Positions 44,112 through 56,529 of a stretch of DNA of 64,000 nt are shown one piece after another; within the stretch, counting starts at the first letter, position 1; each line of letters starts with the position of its first letter. The notes below the pieces were generated by a model. The model searched no databases. It saw nothing but the letters and a program-made list of their open reading frames with translations, and had not been told where the DNA came from. Source of the DNA: Alviniconcha marisindica (taxonomy: Eukaryota; Mollusca; Gastropoda; Provannidae); assembly GCA_018857735.1 (NCBI GenBank), contig JABMCL010002458.1, positions 1 to 64,000 of the forward strand, in the 5' to 3' direction. The translations under genes and the position numbers were made by a program.

Positions 44112-44540
44112 AGTACACACATGTTGAAGCCTCTTCCGTTGAAATTGTTGAAACTGTACACCCAGCTTGGGTTTCCACTTGAATCAAATGTTCGTCATAA
44201 TAGTTTGTTCTTGTTCTTTAGTTTGTTCATGTTTTGATCGAAAAAATATAAAAAGGTTCAACAGAACGCTATATATTAGGACAAAGACACAATATGCAAA
44301 TTTTCGGGGTAATCCCCTTTGTCAAGCCACAAGACAACACTTCAACAACAGTTAAACCCTGAAAAACAATGAAAAATGAGATCAGAAGTGAAATAACTTA
44401 TCTTTTTTAGTTGAGATGTGTTGTTTCCCTGTCCTGTCCTGTTCGTGTTTTGTTTTGGAGAGTGTGTGGGGGAGGGGGGGGGGGGGGGGGGGGGACAATA
44501 TGCCATTAATGTGTGTGTGTTTCATTTCCAAAGTCCTCTG
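44112..44540. other. Unique sequence with G-run
   Basis: No gene recognised. Poly-G at 44470-44494, then TG repeats. Confidence 0.55.
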
Positions 44541-44543
44541 GGA

Positions 44544-45525
44544 TCTGAACTCAAACTCAAAAACTTTATTTTACAAGAATTATAGTTTAGGTTCAGTCAA
44601 AAACCTCTATAACAACTAGTTCTTGCCAAGCTGCTGATGAGTAAATATAAAATTACAGGGCACCATTTAAATATACATTATTATGGGCATGAATGAGTGA
44701 ATTAAATTTTTTACATGAGAATTTATAAGAATTTCAACACAAAATATAGCGTGTTCACGACACCAGATGCACGCATGCATACATCACTCAGTTAGACATT
44801 ATGAGCATACAACCAGCAAATAAAAGCAGTAGAAAATCTGACTGATTTATATGACTAGTATTGGAAAATAAAACAGAAGCAGTCAATGCTTATCTTATAA
44901 AGAACAGTAAGGGGGGGGGGGGGAGAAAAAAAGAGCACTGACAAGCAGTCAGAAGGACTGGGTGGAACTCTATGGGTGTATACAGTTGGTTTCAAATGAC
45001 CAGTCACTGCAATGGCAGTCTCTTGAAAACCTCACTGTCTGTCTCTCTCCACGTAACAGTATTCTGTCGAAATCCATCCTGTGTAACTGCTTCAAGGTGT
45101 GCATGAACATTTTGCTTGAAGCGCTTGATTGATAAGAACTGACTGTCAGAGGTAGGTTGTTCCACAGAAAAGCACCAGAGAAGGATACACTTGTTTTGAA
45201 TATATGTCTATCCTTGGCCGAGGCAAACTAAGCTGATAGTTCCTAGAGTTGGAATAGCATGAGGGAGGGAGTGTGTGCAGGTTTGCAAAGGTAGAGATTG
45301 GCAGGTACTTGCTGGAGGATTTGGTTGTAGAGTCAGTAGAGGTGGGTAGATGTACTCTCTTTGCTCAGTATGTAACACTTTTTGGTGTTCAGTCTCATTC
45401 TCCAAAGGCCGGCCCCATTTCTCCAGACTGCTCAGACAGGTGAGGTGTGTCTGGAGTGATCAGTGCTCAGCCTGAGGCTTAATCTCCCAACAGAGCGGGC
45501 AGTCATTGGCAAAAATATGTGCTTG
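44544..45525 (-). mobile_element. 5'-truncated LINE: RT C-terminus, 3' UTR and tail (copy B)
   Basis: Reading the - strand, 45520-45440 gives I-F-A-N-D-C-P-L, a decayed YADD-type box, then E-I-K-P-Q-A-E-H, S-L-Q-T-H-L-T and L-E-K-W-G. Around 45190-45040, in shifting frames, come F-S-G-A-F-x-W-N-N-L-P-L-T-V-S and then R-F-K-Q-N-V-H-A-H-L. A 3' UTR (44930-44560) follows, ending 'aataaagtttttgagtttga'. Many frameshifts and an internal deletion show it is dead. The tail defines the family also seen at 13783, 59992 and 60433. Confidence 0.75.
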
Positions 45526-45574
45526 TTGTTTTCTTAAGTCACTTGATCAGCCGTACAATAATAATAAGCAGTGT

Positions 45575-45745
<171 letters not shown>

Positions 45746-45749
45746 GGGT

Positions 45750-46680
45750 GCACATGTGAACTTGGAGAAATAGCTCATAAAAGAATACATGTTATTACCA
45801 TGAGTGTTATGATTTGGGTGACATGGGGCCGGAGCCAGGATGCCTGTCAGTATTGTGTGCATGTAGCCTCAGCTTTACATCCGGCATGAACAAAGCCACA
45901 GTTTAAAACTGAATGTAGGTCAAAGAAACAGGCCTTGTTTTTAACTGATTTTAAAGTTCATTTTGATCTTAGACATTGTTATGCATGGTCATTGTCATTG
46001 GTGAAACTGGTGAAAAGTCTAGCTCTTTTGCAACAGCCTGTTAGCTGTGAATTTTTGTCAGTTTTACTCAGAGCACCGGTTTGAGGTTTTACTGTAGCGT
46101 GAAAAGTAATGGTTGCATTTAAGTCGACAGCAAAACGGTGACGACAAGATGTAAATTTTGCTCTAAACATTTGATCATAACGTTAACCTAGTAGCAGAAG
46201 CTCCTCAGCAGAAAAGCCTGAAACGACCTTGCGGTCAGCGAATGACGTGACGAGTAGTGCTAAAAATAGAACCTGTTCTGTTGCTGTGCAGCTTGCGCGC
46301 TAAACCACAGGCGCCCGACTTTTGACTTGGCCCGCTCACACCTTGCACTAAAAAATAAAATTTAAAAAAAGGTGCTTAGAACAGACTCCGCGGACAAGAT
46401 TTTGTATTGTGTAATACTTTAATTATTATTACTTACTGCTGTTATGAAAACCCGGCCAAATATTTTTGCCCAGCCTGATTAAAAGATGTGAAGTTTGCAG
46501 CATTGTACAAACTACGAAAGCTGGACGTAAGTGCTTTTCACTCACCTCGTTGAAGTGGGAATATAATCAGCTGCAGCAAGTACATGAATAATTATGAACA
46601 CTGCTGTTTGGCATGTACAAGTTAACGATTTATGATTATTACTGTAGTGATTATAATTATGGGTGTTTTGCTTTTGTTGT
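45750..46680. other. Unique sequence, no gene recognised
   Basis: AT-rich and non-repetitive. No exon or RNA gene seen. Confidence 0.55.
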
Positions 46681-46689
46681 TGTGGAGTC

Positions 46690-46714
46690 GCGGGGGGGGG
46701 GGGGGGGGGGGGGA
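46690..46714. repeat. Poly-G run
   Basis: About 23 G in a row with potential for G-quadruplex. Confidence 0.9.
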
Positions 46715-46898
46715 CGTGTGTATGTCGTGCTGTTGTCGTGGCCATCGTCTTTGTTGCTTCTCTCTGGTTGGTGGCCGAGCTGTGCATCTTGTCTTGTTTA
46801 TTGGATTTTTTATACTTTGGGTTAAACAAGAATTTATTCAAATACCAAATAAACTGGGATACAATGCAAGCCTCGTGAGTACACAAACAAGCTGGTCA

Positions 46899-46911
46899 CA
46901 CACACACACAC

Positions 46912-47002
<91 letters not shown>

Positions 47003-47115
47003 GCGCGCGCGCGACACACGCACCACGCACACACGCACGACACACGCACGCACACACTACACACACACACACTGACACACCCACACTACACACACACACA
47101 CACACACACACACAC
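46899..47115. repeat. (CA)n with internal (GC)n
   Basis: A long CA tract, then 'cgcgcgcgcgcgcg' at 46999-47013, then interrupted CA. Alternating purine-pyrimidine throughout, a strong Z-DNA candidate. Confidence 0.95.
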
Positions 47116-47650
47116 TGACGGGGCGACAGAAACGATGCTTGAGGCAGACCCTAGAAGGAATCATGCCAAAGTATGCAGACCCTGACCTACTTTAGGCCTC
47201 GATAGCTGTACAGCGGTAGGGGCTGACGTGGCGACCATGCACGGGGTAATAATACAATTATGTCCATGGGCTGATCAGATCACGGAGCCTTTCATACCTC
47301 TCCTTAATCACCATAATTTATGCGTCCTTGGTCCCCCGGACACGGCGGTAGAACCTCGGTGTATGAATCACTGACAAAAGTGCATGCGACAGGAAGAACT
47401 GGAGTTGCCGGGATTAATATAACGGCGTTGCCTTTTATGGCCAGGTTTATTTTTAGAGCCATAGGCCCCTGTACGGGATTATCGCCCGCCGGTTTTCCAT
47501 ATTATTTCCTTCTGCGGATATTTGTTCTTTTTCTTCTTTGTTCTGTTTCTCTCCCTCATTCTTCTTCTCCTTCTGCTTCTGCTTGGTCAGTCCACTGACA
47601 TAGTTATGTCTCCTCCCTTTTTCTCGGCTTGTTCTTGCTGGTTAGGTTGC
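47116..47650. other. Unique sequence, no gene recognised
   Basis: Contains 'cctgacctactttaggcc' (47187), similar to 'ctgacctacttcaggcc' at 19360, suggesting a small dispersed repeat also seen next to the BCL3-like 3' end. Confidence 0.5.
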
Positions 47651-47654
47651 TGTT

Positions 47655-48020
47655 GTCTGCCGCTGACGGCTACAGACACAAGACTGACGCATAACCCAAA
47701 ACGACTGCCGCTGACGGCTACAGACACAAGACTGACGCATAACCCAAAACGACTGCCGCTGACGGCTACAGACACAAGATTGACGCATAACCCAAAACGA
47801 CTGCCGCTGACGGCTACAGACACAAGATTGACGCATAACCAAAACGACTGCCGCTGATGGCTACAGACACAAGATTGACGCATAACCCAAAACGACTGCC
47901 GCTGATGGCTACAGACACAAGACTGACGCATAACCCAAAACGACTGCCGCTGACGGCTACAGACACAAGATTGACGCATAACCAAAACGACTGCCGCTGA
48001 CGGGTACAATCACAAGCGTA
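47655..48020. repeat. Minisatellite, 48 bp, ~7.5 copies
   Basis: Unit core 'ctgccgctgacggctacaga' with 'ctgacgcataacccaaaacg'. Copies with one fewer C occur. Confidence 0.94.
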
Positions 48021-48279
48021 ACCACACATGAAACGACTGCCGCACCGACGGCGACGGACCAGTTGGTTTTGCGTGTTGAGCCGCGGACCCTGGCCTGACG
48101 CCTTGGTCGTTCCAACACGGACTCTTTCGTGACTAGACTGACTGACGTTGTTTCAGCCTCAGTCACTGAGCTTAGTTTGTGGCCAGGTCATAATAATTCG
48201 TGCCTCCATGAATGGCTCGCTTACAGTCAAGTTGTACATGGTGGGCACTGACTTAGTAGGAACCGTTGACTGATTAAGT

Positions 48280-48353
<74 letters not shown>

Positions 48354-48390
48354 CCCCCTCTCCCCCCCCCCCCCTCCTCCTCCTCCTCTT
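48280..48390. repeat. (TC)n, poly-C and (CTC)n
   Basis: TC tract 48284-48351, then C-rich and CCT repeats. A second C-run lies at 48459-48478. Confidence 0.95.
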
Positions 48391-48514
48391 CCTTCTTTCT
48401 TCAGTGTAGTTGTGTGTAAATCTGCATGTCGACTGCCTTTCTTCCTGTTTCACATACCCCCCCCCCCCCCCCCCCCCCACACACACCCCCCGCGGCTACC
48501 ACCGCACCCGCAAC

Positions 48515-48725
48515 TTGCCTCGTTATTGTTGTACAAGTTGTACATTGGTAGGCCTGTGTGTACTGTTGTGGGGAGCAGGGCCTCCCAGGCCTCGTTATTG
48601 TTGTACAAGTTGTACATTGGTAGGCCTGTGTGTACTGTTGTGGGGAGCAGGGCCTCCCAGGCCTCGTTATTGTTGTACAAGTTGTACACCGGTAGGCCTG
48701 TGTGTACTGTTGTGGGGAGCAGGAC
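48515..48725. repeat. 72-bp repeat, 3 copies
   Basis: Copies contain 'cctcgttattgttgtacaag' and 'ggcctgtgtgtactgttgtg', with an internal 'ttgtacaagttgtaca' near-palindrome. Confidence 0.93.
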
Positions 48726-48904
48726 GACTACTCCGGCGTGACTGCATAGTGTCGTCAGAGACAGTGGTGTTCAGACCAAAAGCTCTAACTGCTTGCTTAG
48801 CGGTCGGAACTGCCTTCAATTAGGACTCGTCAGTGCATGACCAGCAGTTTGTGCGTTTGGCTCCAACTTGGGGTTTAGGTCAGAACTTCCCGTGCATTCT
48901 CCTT

Positions 48905-49450
48905 TCGTGACATGGCAGTCAGATTCAACTTACTTAGCGGCCTAAAAGCCTTTATCAGTCTGGTATTTGCCAGCCTAAGCTATTTTAACCTAACTTTCAA
49001 CACTGAGGTCACAGCGTGGGTGGGCAAAAGTCAGTGGAGACATCAGTTCCTGTCTGACCAGGTGGAGTCCAGCCTGCTCGTGAAAGCCCTGTGAATGGCT
49101 GGCACGTGGACAACCCCAAGGATTCTGTTTGCATTGCTGACCTGCTCTTGCACATGCTTGGGGAATTTTAACTCGCCGCTCACAAGGACGCTCAGGCCTT
49201 CCTCCCCTTCTGGAGTGCCTCAGTTCCACGCTGTTTTATGCTGCAGGTCTGGGGGGTTATTTTGGCCCAGACGAAGCACTTTACACACGACTTGTCTGTA
49301 TTGCATCACAGCTGCCAACAGTCTGCTCACTCTACCAACTTATCCAAAGATTGCTGCAATTTGGCTACACTTTCCTTCTCAACTTCAGCAAACACTTTCG
49401 TGTCACCTGCACACGTCTGGTACAAACTGTTGCAACGTCAGCTGAGTCTC
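48905..49450 (-). pseudogene. LINE reverse transcriptase relic (second family)
   Basis: Read on the - strand from 49440: A-G-D-T-K-V-F-A-E-V, a decayed Y-A-D-D-T box, then L-Q-Q-S-L-D-K-L-V-E-W-A-D-C-W-Q-L, a stop, and later L-V-S-G-E-L-K-F-P-K-H-V-Q-E-Q-V-S and A-N-R-I-L-G-V-V-H. These are the RT palm/thumb motifs of non-LTR elements that read Y-A-D-D-T-K and G-V-x-x-x-x-L-K-F-S-x-H. Several frameshifts and stops are present. It lies next to the start of the 44-bp satellite. Confidence 0.72.
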
Positions 49451-49489
49451 CGATGAGAATGGCAAAAACAGCACTCCCCGTCCTAAGGA

Positions 49490-52400
49490 ACACCGCTAGC
49501 TACAGATTTCATGCACTGAACTCTACATCTGCCACACCACTAGCTACAGATTTCATGCACTGAACTCTACAAGTGCCACACCACTAGCTACAGATTTCAT
49601 GCACTGAACTCTACAAGTGCCACACCGCTAGCTACAGATTTCATGCACTGAACTCTACAAGTGCCACACCGCTAGCTACAGATTTCATGCACTGGACTCT
49701 ACAAGTGCCACACTACTGGCTACAGATTTCATGCGCTGGATTCTACAAGTGCCACACCATTAGCTATAGATTTCATGCACTAGATTCTACAAATGCCACA
49801 CCACTAGCTGCAGATTTCATGCACTGAACTCTACATGTGCCACACCGCTAGCTACAGATTTCATGCACTGAACTCTACATGTGCCACACCGCTAGCTACA
49901 GATTTCATGCACTGAACTCTACATGTGCCACACCGCTAGCTACAGATTTCATGCACTGGACTCTACATGTGCCACACCGCTAGCTACAGATTTCATGCAC
50001 TGAACTCTACATGTGCCACACCGCTAGCTACAGATTCATGCACTGAACTCTACATATGCCACACCGCTAGCTACAGATTTCATGCACTGAACTCTACATG
50101 TGCCACACCGCTAGCTACAGATTTCATGCACTGAACTCTACATGTGCCACACCCTAGCTACAGTTTCATGCACTGGACTCTACATGTGCCACACCGCTAG
50201 CTACAGATTTCATGCACTGACTCTACATGTGCCACACCGCTAGCTACAGATTTCATGCACTGACTCTACAAGTGCCACACCGCTAGCTACAGTTTTCATG
50301 CACTGAACTCTACAGTGCCACACCGCTAGCTACAGTTTCATGCACTGAACTCTACAAGTGCCACACCGCTAGCTACAGTTTCATGCACTGAACTCTACAA
50401 GTGCCACACCGCTAGCTACAGATTTTCATGCACTGAACTCTACAAGTGCCACACCGCTAGCTACAGATTTCATGCACTGAACTCTACAAGTGCCACACCG
50501 CTAGCTACAGATTTCATGCACTGAACTCTACAAGTGCCACACCGCTAGCTACAGATTTCATGCACTGAACTCTACAAGTGCCACACCGCTAGCTACAGAT
50601 TTCATGCACTGGACTCTACAAGTGCCACACCGCTAGCTACAGATTTCATGCACTGGACTCTACAAGTGCCACACCGCTAGCTACAGATTTCATGCACTGA
50701 ACTCTACAAGTGCCACACCGCTAGCTACAGATTTCATGCACTGGACTCTACAAGTGCCACACCGCTAGCTACAGATTTCATGCACTGGACTCTACATGTG
50801 CCACACCGCTAGCTACAGATTTCATGCACTGGACTCTACATGTGCCACACCGCTAGCTACAGATTTCATGCACTGGACTCTACATGTGCCACACCGCTAG
50901 CTACAGATTTCATGCACTGACTCTACAGTGCCACACCGCTAGCTACAGATTTCATGCACTGGACTCTACATGTGCCACACCGCTAGCTACAGATTTCATG
51001 CACTGGACTCTACAGTGCCACACCGCTAGCTACAGATTTCATGCACTGGACTCTACAAGTGCCACACCGCTAGCTACAGATTTCATGCACTGGACTCTAC
51101 ATGTGCCACACCGCTAGCTACAGATTTCATGCACTGGACTCTACATGTGCCACACCGCTAGCTACAGATTTCATGCACTGGACTCTACAGTGCCACACCG
51201 CTAGCTACAGATTTCATGCACTGGACTCTACATGTGCCACACCGCTAGCTACAGATTTCATGCACTGGACTCTACAAGTGCCACACCGCTAGCTACAGAT
51301 TTCATGCACTGGACTCTACAAGTGCCACACCGCTAGCTACAGATTTCATGCACTGGACTCTACAAGTGCCACACCGCTAGCTACAGATTTCATGCACTGG
51401 ACTCTACAAGTGCCACACCGCTAGCTACAGATTTCATGCACTGGACTCTACAAGTGCCACACCGCTAGCTACAGATTTCATGCACTGGACTCTACATGTG
51501 CCACACCGCTAGCTACAGATTTCATGCACTGGACTCTACATGTGCCACACCGCTAGCTACAGATTTCATGCACTGGACTCTACATGTGCCACACCGCTAG
51601 CTACAGATTTCATGCACTGGACTCTACATGTGCCACACCGCTAGCTACAGATTTCATGCACTGGACTCTACATGTGCCACACCGCTAGCTACAGATTTCA
51701 TGCACTGGACTCTACAGTGCCACACCGCTAGCTACAGATTTCATGCACTGAACTCTACATGTGCCACACCGCTAGCTACAGATTTCATGCACTGACTCTA
51801 CAGTGCCACACCGCTAGCTACAGATTTCATGCACTGAGACTCTACATGTGCCACACCGCTAGCTACAGATTTCATGCACTGGACTCTACATGTGCCACAC
51901 CGCTAGCTACAGATTTCATGCACTGGACTCTACAGTGCCACACCGCTAGCTACAGATTTCATGCACTGGACTCTACAGTGCCACACCGCTAGCTACAGAT
52001 TTCATGCACTGGACTCTACATGTGCCACACCGCTAGCTACAGATTTCATGCACTGGACTGCTACATGTGCCACACCGCTAGCTACAGATTTCATGCACTG
52101 GACTCTACATAGTGCCACACCGCTAGCTACAGATTTCATGCACTGACTCTACATGTGCCACACCGCTAGCTACAGATTTCATGCACTGGACTCTACATAG
52201 TGCCACACCGCTAGCTACAGATTTCATGCACTGAGACTCTACAGTGCCACACCGCTAGCTACAGATTTCATGCACTGAACTCTACATGTGCCACACCGCT
52301 AGCTACAGATTTCATGCACTGGACTCTACATGTGCCACACCGCTAGCTACAGATTTCATGCACTGGACTCTACATGTGCCACACCTGTAGCTACAGATTT

Positions 52401-53945
52401 CATGCACTGGATCTACAAGTGCCACACTACGTAGCTAAGATTTCATGCACCTGTGACTCTACATGTGCCACACCGACTAGCTACAGATTTCATGCACCTG
52501 GACTCTACATGTGCCACACCGCTAGCTACAGATTTCATGCACCTGGACTCTACATGTGCCACACCGCTAGCTACAGATTTCATGCACCGGACTCTACAGT
52601 GCCACACCGCTAGCTACAGATTTCATGCACCTGGACTCTACATGTGCCACACCGCTAGCTACAGATTTCATGCACCGGACTCTACACGTGCCACACCGCT
52701 AGCTACAGATTTCATGCACCGGACTCTACAGTGCCACACCGCTAGCTACAGATTTCATGCACCGGACTCTACAAGTGCCACACCGCTAGCTACAGATTAT
52801 CATGCTCTCAGTACAGTAGCACGATTTATGCACGGACTCTACAAGTGCCACACCGCTAGCTACAGATTTCATGCACCGGACTCTACAGTGCCACACCCTA
52901 GCTACAGATTTCATGCACGGACTCTACAAGTGCCACACCGCTAGCTACAGATTTCATGCACCGGACTCTACAAGTGCCACACCGCTAGCTACAGATTTCA
53001 TGCACCGGACTCTACAAGTGCCACACCGCTAGCTACAGATTTCATGCACCTGGACTCTACAAGTGCCACACCGCTAGCTACAGATTTCATGCACTGGACT
53101 CTACAAGTGCCACACCGCTAGCTACAGATTTCATGCACCGGACTCTACAAGTGCCACACCGCTAGCTACAGATTTCATGCACCGGACTCTACAAGTGCCA
53201 CACCGCTAGCTACAGATTTCATGCACCGGACTCTCATGTGCCACACCGCTAGCTACAGATTTCATGCACCGGACTCTACATGTGCCACACCGCTAGCTAC
53301 AGATTTCATGCACCGGACTCTACATGTGCCACACCGCTAGCTACAGATTTCATGCACCGGACTCTACATGCGTGGTCAGACGGACACCTGGCGTAGCTAC
53401 AGATTTCATGCACCGGACTCTACATGTGCCACACCGCTAGCTACAGATTTCATGCACCGGACTCTACAAGTGCCACACCGCTAGCTACAGATTTCATGCA
53501 CTGACTCTACAAGTGCCACACCGCTAGCTACAGATTTCATGCACTGACTCTACAAGTGCCACACGCTAGCTACAGATTTCATGCACTGGACTCTACAAGT
53601 GCCACACCTAGCTACAGATTTCATGCCTGGATTCTACAAGTGCCACACCATTAGCTATAGATTTCATGCACTAGATTCTACAAATGCCACACCACTAGCT
53701 ACAGATTTCATGCACTGGACTCTACAAGTGCCACACCAGACCGTAGCTACAGATTTCATGCACTGGACTCTACAAGTGCCACACCGACTAGCTACAGATT
53801 TCATGCACTGGACTGTACAAGTGCCACACCACTAGCTACAGATTTCATGCACTGGACTGTACAAGTGCCACACCACTAGCTACAGATTTCATGCACTGGA
53901 CTGTACAAGTGCCACACCGCTAGCTACAGTTTCATACGACTGGAT
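49490..53945. repeat. 44-bp satellite, ~100 copies (4.4 kb)
   Basis: Unit core 'gctagctacagatttcatgc' with 'actctacaagtgccacacc'. Two main variants alternate in blocks (tacaagtg and tacatgtg). Copies ending 'actgaact' dominate on the left, 'actggact' in the middle and 'accggact' at 52560-53460. Copies at both ends are more divergent (tagctatag, ctagattct). Confidence 0.97.
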
Positions 53946-53959
53946 TCTACAACTGCACG

Positions 53960-54225
53960 TATCACCGCTACGGCGTCAGTCACATGGCGTGGTTCAGACT
54001 GGATCACCTGGCGTGCATCCTGGCGTGGTTCAGACTGGATCACCTGGCGTGCAGTCGCTGGCGTGGTTCAGACTGGATCACCTGGCGTGCTGTCCTGGCG
54101 TGGTTCAGACTGGATCACCTGGCGGTGCTGTCGCTGGCGTGGTTCAGACTGGATCACCTGGCGGTGCTGTCGCTGGCGTGGTTCAGACTGGATCACCTGG
54201 CGGTGCTGTCACTGGCGTGGTTTAG
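53960..54225. repeat. Minisatellite, ~36 bp, 7 copies
   Basis: Unit core 'tggcgtggttcagactggat' with 'cacctggcgtgc'. Confidence 0.93.
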
Positions 54226-54239
54226 ACTGTAACTAGCTG

Positions 54240-55065
54240 TTGTCAGAGACAGTGCTGTAGTACAGACCGTATCGTCGTACCTGTCAGTATCACCGTACCT
54301 GTCAGATTCAGTGCTGTAGTACAGACCGTATCGCCGTACCTGTCAGTATCACCGTACCTGTCAGAGACAGTGCTTAAGTACAGACCGTTTCGCCGTACCT
54401 GTCAGTATCACCGTACCTGTCAGATTCAGTGCTGTAGTACAGACCGTATCGCCGTACCTGTCAGTATCACCGTACCTGTCAGAGACAGTGCTTAAGTACA
54501 GACCGTTTCGCCGTACCTGTCAGTATCACCGTACCTAAGTAAGTAAGTAAACATGGTGCTTAACGTCCACAGAAACCATAAGGCTTATTAGGGACGGGCA
54601 CCGTACCTGTCAGAGACAGTGCTTAAGTACAGACCGTTTCGCCGTACCTGTCAGTATCACCGTACCTGTCAGATACAGTGCTTAAGTACAGACCGTATCG
54701 TCGTACCTGTCAGTATCACCGTACCTGTCAGATACAGTGCTTAAGTACAGACCGTATCACCGTACCTGTCAGTATCACCGTACCTGTCAGATACAGTGCT
54801 TAAGTACAGACCGTATCACCGTACCTGTCAGTATCACCGTACCTGTCAGATACAGTGCTTAAGTACAGACCGTATCACCGTACCTGTCAGTATCACCGTA
54901 CCTGTCAGATACAGTGCTGTAGTACAGACCGTATCGTCGTACCTGTCAGTATCACCGTACCTGTCAGATACAGTGCTGTAGTACAGACCGTATCGTCGTA
55001 CCTGTCAGTATCACCGTACCTGTCAGATACAGTGCTTAAGTACAGACCGTATCGCCGTACCTCGC
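54240..55065. repeat. Minisatellite, ~58-60 bp, 12-13 copies
   Basis: Unit core 'cgtacctgtcagtatcaccg' with 'gtagtacagaccgtatcg'. One copy is interrupted by a SINE fragment at 54537. Confidence 0.94.
54537..54598 (-). mobile_element. 5'-truncated SINE insertion with 10-bp target duplication
   Basis: A 62-bp stretch beginning 'aagtaagtaagtaaacatgg' and ending 'ttattagggacggg' interrupts a minisatellite unit. CACCGTACCT flanks it on both sides (54527-54536 and 54599-54608). It matches the 3' part of the full SINE at 58836-59152. Confidence 0.85.
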
Positions 55066-55089
55066 TGTTGTCAGAGTGACTGTGGCACC

Positions 55090-55400
55090 TGTACTCAGCC
55101 AGTGGTGTTAGTGCGACCTTGTGTAATCTGGCTGTCAGGCGCCTGTACTCAGCGAGTGGTGTTAGTGCGACCTTGTGTAATCTGGCTGTCAGGCGCCTGT
55201 ACTCAGCGAGTGGTGTTAGTGCGACCTTGTGTAATCTGGCTGTCAGGCGCCTGTACTCAGCGAGTGGTGTTAGTGCGACCTTGTGTAATCTGGCTGTCAG
55301 GCGCCTGTACTCAGCGAATGGTGTTAGTGCGACCTTGTGTAATCTGGCTGTCAGGTGCCTGTACTCAGCGAGTGGTGTTAGTGCGACCTTGTGTAATCAC
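55090..55400. repeat. Minisatellite, 54 bp, 6 copies
   Basis: Unit core 'gtactcagcgagtggtgtta' with 'ccttgtgtaatctggctgtc'. The multiple-of-three period keeps two + frames open. Confidence 0.94.
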
Positions 55401-55402
55401 AC

Positions 55403-55480
55403 CTCCATACCAACGGCGTCAGTGGCCTCGCGGGCCTCAGATTCCGGGTAGAACAGCACTGGCTGGGGCCGCGGCACCGC
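55403..55480 (-). CDS. Possible orphan exon (26 codons)
   Basis: On the - strand 'tttacttatggcag' is followed by 78 bp of GC-rich open frame reading A-V-P-R-P-Q-P-V-L-F-Y-P-E-S-E-A-R-E-A-T-D, then A-V-G-M-E, and GTGTGA. Both splice signals are weak to moderate and I recognise no family. It touches the edge of the 54-bp array, as the supported exons do with theirs. Confidence 0.25.
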
Positions 55481-55499
55481 CTGCCATAAGTAAAGGGTA

Positions 55500-55690
55500 A
55501 ATATAGACTGCTCATCTCAATAACCGATGACGTCAAACCGGCGCAAACCGCAGTGTCTCCCCTGACAACGAAGGAAAGTCACATGAATGGTCAGGTGGTT
55601 TTGACTAACGGCTCCTTGTTTTTATCACAACGGTCAGAATTAGTACCAAGGTTAGGACCACAGGCTCCCGACAACACTCACCAGTCAGGA

Positions 55691-55723
<33 letters not shown>

Positions 55724-55870
55724 GTGTGGAAGTTTTTATGCTTCGCGCAGAAATGTTCACCCATTCATGCTTCACGTAGATGTATATAAATGATGCGTTG
55801 TACAATTTTGTTTTTAATAATTATAATTAGTTGTGCAGAGATGGCTGGGGTAGTCCTGGGAAATTCTACT
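55500..55870. other. Unique sequence with (TC)n
   Basis: TC tract 55689-55718. No gene recognised. Confidence 0.55.
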
Positions 55871-55879
55871 GCCTGCATG

Positions 55880-56370
55880 CTGTCCGGTGAGGTGGAATGT
55901 CGTATGTGAGGTCATGGGGATGTCGGGTGGGTCTCCGCTGTGGCGATCGGTTGGTGAGGTCATTGCGATGTCGGGTGGTTCTCCGGGCGATCGGTAGGTG
56001 AGGTCATTGCGATGTCGGGTGGTTCTCCGGGCGATCGGTTGGTGAGGTCATTGGGATGTCGGGTGGTTCTCCGGGCGATCGGTTGGTGAGGTCATGGGTA
56101 TGTCGGGTGGTTGTCATGGCGATCGGTTGGTGAGGTCATAGGTATGTCGGGTGGTTCTCATGGCGATCGGTTGGCGAGGTGATGGGTATGTCGGGTGGTT
56201 GTCATGGCGATCGGTTGGTGAGGTCATAGGTATGTCGGGTGGTTGTCATGGCGATCGGTTGTCGAGGTCATGGGTATGTCGGGTGGTTCTCCGCTATGGC
56301 GATCGGTTCAATGGTGAGGTCATGGGTATGTCGGGTGGTTGTCATGGCGATCGGTCGGTGAGGAGCTGTG
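55880..56370. repeat. Minisatellite, ~40-47 bp
   Basis: Unit core 'gatcggttggtgaggtcatg' with 'gtatgtcgggtggttgtcat'. Left copies have 'ctccgggc', right copies 'gtcatggc'. Confidence 0.93.
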
Positions 56371-56529
56371 TCAGAGTCGATGTGGATGAGAGCGTCGTGG
56401 AAAGGCTCAGTCAGTTGTAGAAGGTACAGCGTGCCTGCTCTCTCCGCTGCTGCAGTGTCACGTTGGCCAGTGCAGCTCTTCTCGCGGCATTGTCTCTGCA
56501 CACTCTGCCCGCTTCTGAACATTTCCTTC

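Noticed and set aside
48912..49094. + strand 60-codon ORF with hydrophobic start
   Set aside because: It overlaps, antisense, a clear but decayed reverse transcriptase on the - strand.
49490..53945. CRISPR-like regular repeats
   Set aside because: Units are contiguous with no unique spacers, the host is eukaryotic, and there are no cas-like genes.
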